From NCBI RefSeq assembly GCF_030504985.1, contig NZ_JASERU010000001.1, positions 310,001 to 374,000 of the forward strand: a DNA stretch of 64,000 nucleotides, in the 5' to 3' direction. The notes beneath the pieces are model-generated. The model was given only the letters and a program-made list of their open reading frames with translations, made no database searches and was not told the DNA's origin. The stretch comes from Fulvimonas sp. R45 (GTDB taxonomy: Bacteria > Pseudomonadota > Gammaproteobacteria > Xanthomonadales > Rhodanobacteraceae). Position numbers and translations under genes: made by a program. This document shows, piece after piece, positions 57,379 to 64,000 of this stretch (within the stretch, counting starts at the first letter, position 1; each line of letters opens with the position of its first letter).

Positions 57379-58323
57379 TCAGGGGGCTACGACGCGCAGT
57401 TCCTTCGGCAGCGCGAAGGTGATGTTCTCCGCCTCGCCGTCCAGCTCGCGCACGTCGCCGGCGCCCCAGGCCTGCAGGCGGGCGATCACGTCGCGCACCA
57501 GCTTCTCGGGTGCGGAGGCGCCCGCGGTGAGCCCGATGCGCGAGGCGCCGTCCAGCCACGCGCGCTCGATGTGCTCGGCGCCGTCGATCAGGTAGGCACG
57601 CACGCCCTGCTTTTCGGCCAGTTCGCGCAGGCGGTTGGAGTTGGAGCTGTTGACCGAGCCCACCACCAGCACCAGATCCACCGCGTCGGCGAGCCGGCGC
57701 ACGGCGTCCTGGCGGTTCTGGGTGGCGTAGCAGATGTCGTCCTTGCGCGGCCCCTCGATGTCGGGGAATTTCTCGCGCAACGCGGCGATGATCGCCTTGG
57801 TGTCGTCCACCGACAGCGTGGTCTGGGTGACGTAGGACAGCTGGTGCGGGAACCTCGGCACCAGCGCCGCCACGTCCTCCACCGATTCCACCAGCAGGAT
57901 CTCGCCGGTATTGGCGGCGTTCCACTGGCCCATCGTGCCTTCCACCTCGGGATGGCCGGCGTGGCCGATCAGCACCACGCTGCGGCCGACGCGGCCCAGC
58001 CGCGCGACTTCCATGTGCACCTTGGTGACCAGCGGGCAGGTGGCGTCGAACACCTTCAGGTCGCGCCGTTCGGCTTCCTCGCGCACGGCCTTGGAGACGC
58101 CGTGGGCGCTGAAGATCACCGTGGCGCCGTCGGGCACCTCGTGCAGTTCCTCCACGAACACCGCGCCGTCGTGGCGCAGCTTGTCCACCACGTAGCGGTT
58201 GTGCACCACCTCGTGGCGCACGTAGATCGGCGCGCCGTAGGACTCCAGCGCACGCTCGACGATGGCGATGGCGCGGTCGACGCCGGCGCAGAAACCGCGG
58301 GGATTGGCGAGCAGGATGTCCAT
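57379..58323 (-). CDS. ispH: 4-hydroxy-3-methylbut-2-enyl diphosphate reductase
   Basis: A 314-residue iron-sulfur enzyme for the last step of the MEP isoprenoid pathway, giving isopentenyl and dimethylallyl diphosphate. The three cluster-ligating cysteines are Cys12 in [13 protein letters not shown], the Cys in [13 protein letters not shown] (about residue 96) and one in [13 protein letters not shown] (about 197). [12 protein letters not shown] is the diphosphate-binding signature. Its operon partner, lspA, lies upstream across a hairpin repeat. The order ispH after lspA is common in gammaproteobacteria. Confidence 0.96.
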   Translation of the reverse strand: MDILLANPRGFCAGVDRAIAIVERALESYGAPIYVRHEVVHNRYVVDKLRHDGAVFVEELHEVPDGATVIFSAHGVSKAVREEAERRDLKVFDATCPLVTKVHMEVARLGRVGRSVVLIGHAGHPEVEGTMGQWNAANTGEILLVESVEDVAALVPRFPHQLSYVTQTTLSVDDTKAIIAALREKFPDIEGPRKDDICYATQNRQDAVRRLADAVDLVLVVGSVNSSNSNRLRELAEKQGVRAYLIDGAEHIERAWLDGASRIGLTAGASAPEKLVRDVIARLQAWGAGDVRELDGEAENITFALPKELRVVAP

Positions 58324-58343
58324 GAGAAAAGCCGTGGCCTTGT

Positions 58344-58424
58344 CCCTCCCCCTGCCTGCAGGGGGAGATGGAGGGGGTCAAAAGCCTCACCCCTCCCCAA
58401 CCCTCCCCTGCACGCAGGGGAGGG
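58344..58424. repeat. paired hairpin repeat (REP/BIME-like), pair 4
   Basis: The left unit has arms CCTCCCCCTGC and GCAGGGGGAG and tail ATGGAGGGGG; the right unit has head CACCCCTCCCCAA and arms CCCTCCCCTGC and GCAGGGGAGGG. Tails face inward. The spacer is only about 12 nt. It lies between lspA and ispH, so it would be transcribed as part of the operon leader of ispH. Confidence 0.87.
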
Positions 58425-58436
58425 AGCGAATGCCGA

Positions 58437-58937
58437 TTATCGCACGCCGCTACCGCCCTTGCCCCCGAACAGGCCGAACGCCACCAGCATCACCGCGCCC
58501 ACGCTGATCGCGCTATCCGCAAGGTTGAAGATGGCGAAGTGCCAATTGCCGTGATAGACCGCAATGAAGTCGGTAACCCGCGCAGCGTGCAGGCGGTCAA
58601 TCAGATTGCCGATCGCGCCACCGATGATCAGCGCCAACGGCAAGGCGGTGCGCCAGTCGCTCCGCGTGGTACGCGCGAGCCACGCCACCAGCACAGCGCT
58701 GATGATCAGCGCCAGCGCCACGAAGAGCCAGCGCTGCCAACCGCCATTCACGTCGAGAAAACTGAAGGATGCGCCGTAGTTGAAGGACAGCGTCCAGTCC
58801 AACCAACCAGGAATTACCTCGTGCGGCATACCAGCCGGCTGCAATGCGGCCAGCGCCCACCACTTGCTGAGCTGGTCGAGGACGATGACGGCGGCGGAGA
58901 GCAGCAGCCAGGGGAGTGCGTTGGGTTTGGTGGTCAT
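58437..58937 (-). CDS. lspA: lipoprotein signal peptidase II
   Basis: A 166-residue inner-membrane aspartic protease that removes signal peptides from prolipoproteins. It has four hydrophobic helices. The conserved aspartates are Asp114 in GAIGNLIDR, Asp123 in VTDFIAVYH and Asp141 in FNLADSAIS; the last two match the catalytic dyad of the family. DQLSKWWA (residues 21-28) is the usual N-terminal motif. It lies between ileS and ispH on the same strand, separated on both sides by hairpin repeat pairs. Confidence 0.95.
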   Translation of the reverse strand: MTTKPNALPWLLLSAAVIVLDQLSKWWALAALQPAGMPHEVIPGWLDWTLSFNYGASFSFLDVNGGWQRWLFVALALIISAVLVAWLARTTRSDWRTALPLALIIGGAIGNLIDRLHAARVTDFIAVYHGNWHFAIFNLADSAISVGAVMLVAFGLFGGKGGSGVR

Positions 58938-58963
58938 GGGAACACTGTCTGGTGGGTTTTACT

Positions 58964-59095
58964 CCCTCTTCCCTTCGGGGAGAGGGCTGGGGTGAGGGGC
59001 CAATCTTGACGTGAGGCCGGACCGGAGCGCCCATCAGGGAAGGTTTCCGCGAGCACCCGCTCCTCACCTCGATCCTCTCCCCGGAGGGGAGAGGA
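58964..59095. repeat. CTCTCCC-family paired hairpin repeat between ileS and lspA
   Basis: The left unit (58964-58999) has CCCTCTTCCC/GGGGAGAGGG with tail CTGGGGTGAGGGG. The right unit (59056-59095) has head CTCCTCACCTCGA and arms TCCTCTCCCC/GGGGAGAGGA. Tails face inward, the same arrangement as inside metH. It fills most of the 172-nt gap and would be in the ileS-lspA transcript. Confidence 0.85.
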
Positions 59096-59109
59096 AGAAG
59101 GGCGAAGCG

Positions 59110-62007
<2,898 letters not shown>

Positions 62008-62218
62008 CGCTTCGGGTGCCTTGCTTGGGGGTCGCCTGCGGCGGCCCTGCCGTTTCGCGCCCCGATGCCCGACGGACCCCGAAGCGCCATTCCGCCACCC
62101 GCCGCGCGCGGCGGCAGGCGCTCGCGCTGCGGGCGGTTGCCTCAAATAATAATGATCGCCGCAGCCGCGTTCGCGCGGCCGGTGGCGGTGTGCTGCGGTT
62201 TGGACGTGTCGCGGGCGT
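62008..62218. other. gap upstream of ileS
   Basis: A 211-nt gap between ribF and ileS. It contains an AT-richer patch (TCAAATAATAATGATCG, around 62142-62158) that could hold the ileS promoter on the minus strand. No FMN riboswitch, RNA gene or repeat family member is recognisable. Confidence 0.4.
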
Positions 62219-63172
62219 TCATGCGCGGGCCAGTACCGGATTCATGCCCAGGATCTCCCGGGCCGAGCGCGCATCATGATCCATCTGCGCCTTCAGTGCA
62301 TCCAGTCCGTCGAATTTCTGCTCGTCGCGCAGCTTGGCGACGAACTCCACCGCCATGCGCCGGCCGTACAGGTCGCCCTCGAAGTCGAACAGGTGCACCT
62401 CCAGCAGCGGCTGACTGACCTGGTTCACGGTGGGCCGCACGCCCAGGCTGGCCACGCCCGGCCAGCTGCATTCGCTCTCGCCCAGGCCCACGCGCACGGC
62501 GAAGATGCCCTGCACCGGGCTCACCCTCTGGCGCAGGTGGATGTTGGCGGTGGGAAAGCCCAGCGTGCGGCCGAGCTGGTTGCCGTATTCCACCCGGCCC
62601 TCGATCACGAACGGACGGCCGAGCAGCGCGGCGGCGCCGGCGAACTCGCCAGCCGCCAGCAACGCGCGCACGCGGCTGGCGGAGACGCGTGCGCCGTCCA
62701 GAAGGATCGACGGCATTACGCAGCCGGCGAAACCGGCCCTTTCGCCCAGCTCGCGCAGCAAGGCCACGTCACCACCGCGCTTGTGGCCGAAGCGGAAGTC
62801 CGCGCCTACCCATACTTCCCTGGCTGCCATGCGCTCGACCAGCACGCGCTGCACGAAATCCCCGGCGGACATGGCCGCCAGCCCGGCATTGAAACGCAAC
62901 ATGTGCACCTGCTCGAAACCCGCGGCCGCCAGGCCGAGCAGTTTTTCACGCACGCTGGAAAGCCTGGGCAGCGGTTCGGGCGAAAAATAGGTCCGCGGCA
63001 GCGGCTCGAACGTCACCACTGCCGGCATGCAGTCCAGGGACCGCGCACGGCGCTGCACTTGCGCAAACAAGGCCTGGTGACCCCGGTGCAGGCCATCGAA
63101 CGCGCCGACGGCCACCACGCTGCCGTTGGGTGCCAGGCAGGGTCCTGCGATATCGCGGGAAAGTCTCGTCAT
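62219..63172 (-). CDS. ribF: bifunctional riboflavin kinase/FMN adenylyltransferase
   Basis: A 317-residue enzyme making FMN then FAD from riboflavin. The N-terminal nucleotidyltransferase has [15 protein letters not shown] near residues 21-35 and the [10 protein letters not shown] motif; the C-terminal kinase has [28 protein letters not shown], with the PTAN motif, and [16 protein letters not shown]. It is followed on the minus strand by ileS, the usual gammaproteobacterial order. No FMN-sensing leader is visible. Confidence 0.95.
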   Translation of the reverse strand: MTRLSRDIAGPCLAPNGSVVAVGAFDGLHRGHQALFAQVQRRARSLDCMPAVVTFEPLPRTYFSPEPLPRLSSVREKLLGLAAAGFEQVHMLRFNAGLAAMSAGDFVQRVLVERMAAREVWVGADFRFGHKRGGDVALLRELGERAGFAGCVMPSILLDGARVSASRVRALLAAGEFAGAAALLGRPFVIEGRVEYGNQLGRTLGFPTANIHLRQRVSPVQGIFAVRVGLGESECSWPGVASLGVRPTVNQVSQPLLEVHLFDFEGDLYGRRMAVEFVAKLRDEQKFDGLDALKAQMDHDARSAREILGMNPVLARA

Positions 63173-63202
63173 CGCGCGAGTATAACGGGCCGGCGTCCGC
63201 GC

Positions 63203-64000
63203 TTACCGCACCCGCAGATCGCGTACCCGGAAGCCCGCGGCGAACAGGCCGCCCGCGTAGGCCACCGCGCCTGCCAGCACCAGCACCGCCAGGTGCCACA
63301 GGCGCGTATGCACCGGCACCACCGTCCAGTGCGGCCACAGCCACAAGCCTGCCAGCAGCACCGCCACCATCGCGGCACAGGCGGCCCCCAGCCGCAGCCA
63401 GTGGCGCAGCCAGCCCGGCTGCGGGTCGTACACGCCGGCCCGCTTCAGCCAGTACCAGAGCTGGGCGAACTGCAGGTAGTTGGACAACACGCTCGCCGCC
63501 GCCAGCCCCACGTGCAGCCCGGGGATGGCCGCGAGGCCCTGCAGCCAGCCCCCCTGGCGCTGCGCCGGCGTGGCCCACAGCAGGTACAGCAGGGCCACCA
63601 GCAGCACGTTGAAGACCATGTTGCTGACCAGCGACACCACCGCCGCGCGCACCGGCGTGCGGGTGTCCTGGCGCGCGTAGAACGCCGGCAACAGCACCTT
63701 CACCAGGGCGTAGGCGGGCACGCCGCAGCTCAGCGCCATAGTCGACAGCGTGGTCATGCGGGTGTCGAACACCGTGTACTGGCCGTTCTGGAAGAAGGTG
63801 CTGACCAGCGGCTCGGCCAGCAGCAGCAGCGCGCACATCGCCGGCACCGCGATCAGCAGCGTGGTGCGCACGCCCCAGTCCAGCGCCCTCGAGAAGCCGG
63901 CGCGGTCGGTGCCCACGTGGTGGCGCGACAGCGCCGGCAGGATCACCGTGCCCAGCGCCACGCCGAACACGCCCAGCGGCAGCTCCAGGAAGCGGGTGGA
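63203..64000 (-). CDS. murJ: lipid II flippase MurJ (partial, 5' end outside window)
   Basis: The C-terminal 265 codons of a polytopic membrane protein. Visible are STRFLELPLGVFGVALGTVILPALSRHH at the edge of the window, then FSRALDWGVRTTLLIAVPAMCALLLLAEPLVSTFFQNGQY and LVKVLLPAFYARQDTRTPVRAA, all characteristic of MurJ/MviN. MurJ flips lipid II across the inner membrane for peptidoglycan synthesis. Its stop lies 30 nt before the ribF start, so the two are likely in one operon. Start codon not in view. Confidence 0.93.
   Translation of the reverse strand, partial: STRFLELPLGVFGVALGTVILPALSRHHVGTDRAGFSRALDWGVRTTLLIAVPAMCALLLLAEPLVSTFFQNGQYTVFDTRMTTLSTMALSCGVPAYALVKVLLPAFYARQDTRTPVRAAVVSLVSNMVFNVLLVALLYLLWATPAQRQGGWLQGLAAIPGLHVGLAAASVLSNYLQFAQLWYWLKRAGVYDPQPGWLRHWLRLGAACAAMVAVLLAGLWLWPHWTVVPVHTRLWHLAVLVLAGAVAYAGGLFAAGFRVRDLRVR

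Noticed and set aside
62008-62218. FMN riboswitch associated with ribF
   Set aside because: ribF is transcribed from the far side (murJ), and no RFN-like conserved motifs are visible in the gaps.
63173-63202. Separate promoter for ribF
   Set aside because: The 30-nt gap after murJ is too short and has no promoter-like hexamers; co-transcription is more likely.

Overview
The window looks like chromosome from a high-GC gammaproteobacterium of the order Xanthomonadales, probably Rhodanobacteraceae (Rhodanobacter/Dyella-like). This is inferred from a methionine synthase split into two genes behind an ArsR-methyltransferase fusion, the minor-pilin operon fimT-pilV-pilW-pilX-pilY1-pilE, a large 180-kDa-class NAD-glutamate dehydrogenase, a fused branched-chain E1 dehydrogenase and the murJ-ribF-ileS-lspA-ispH order. 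Most of it is core or housekeeping sequence. I see no prophage, integrase, transposase, CRISPR array or secondary-metabolite cluster.

Layout. 0-8 kb: a shortened SecA-like ATPase, tRNA-Arg(CCT), an ALDH7-type aldehyde dehydrogenase (lysine catabolism), an SDR, a methyltransferase, a 193-bp palindromic repeat, then pyrD and murB. 8-23 kb: small membrane and stress genes, an Fsr-type exporter with a divergent AraC regulator, an FMN reductase, an Ivy-type lysozyme inhibitor, fused E1 dehydrogenase, glutaryl-CoA dehydrogenase, several transporters, an aldo-keto reductase, a 5'-nucleotidase and nadK. 23-34 kb: gdhB, a two-gene RND efflux operon and an acyl-CoA dehydrogenase. 34-40 kb: the methionine synthase operon (ArsR-methyltransferase, metH N-part, metH C-part), a LAB_N membrane protein and tRNA-Val(CAC). 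40-50 kb: recC-recB-recD with 4-nt overlaps. 50-57 kb: the minor pilin/PilY1 operon, with visibly lower GC than its surroundings. 57-64 kb: tRNA-Thr(CGT), ispH, lspA, ileS, ribF and the 3' part of murJ.

The most unusual feature is a set of palindromic repeat (REP/BIME-like) families. One family occurs four times, always as a pair made of one copy of each of two hairpin sub-types (near 7.8, 11.7, 36.9 and 58.4 kb). A second family of CTCTCCC hairpins lies between genes and also, in frame and without stops, inside two essential-type enzymes: methionine synthase (about 45 extra residues) and isoleucyl-tRNA synthetase (about 18 extra residues in the editing-domain region). These in-frame copies resemble the protein-embedded palindromic elements known from Rickettsia and are the best candidates for follow-up. 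All calls come from reading the sequence and recalled family knowledge; no database search was run.
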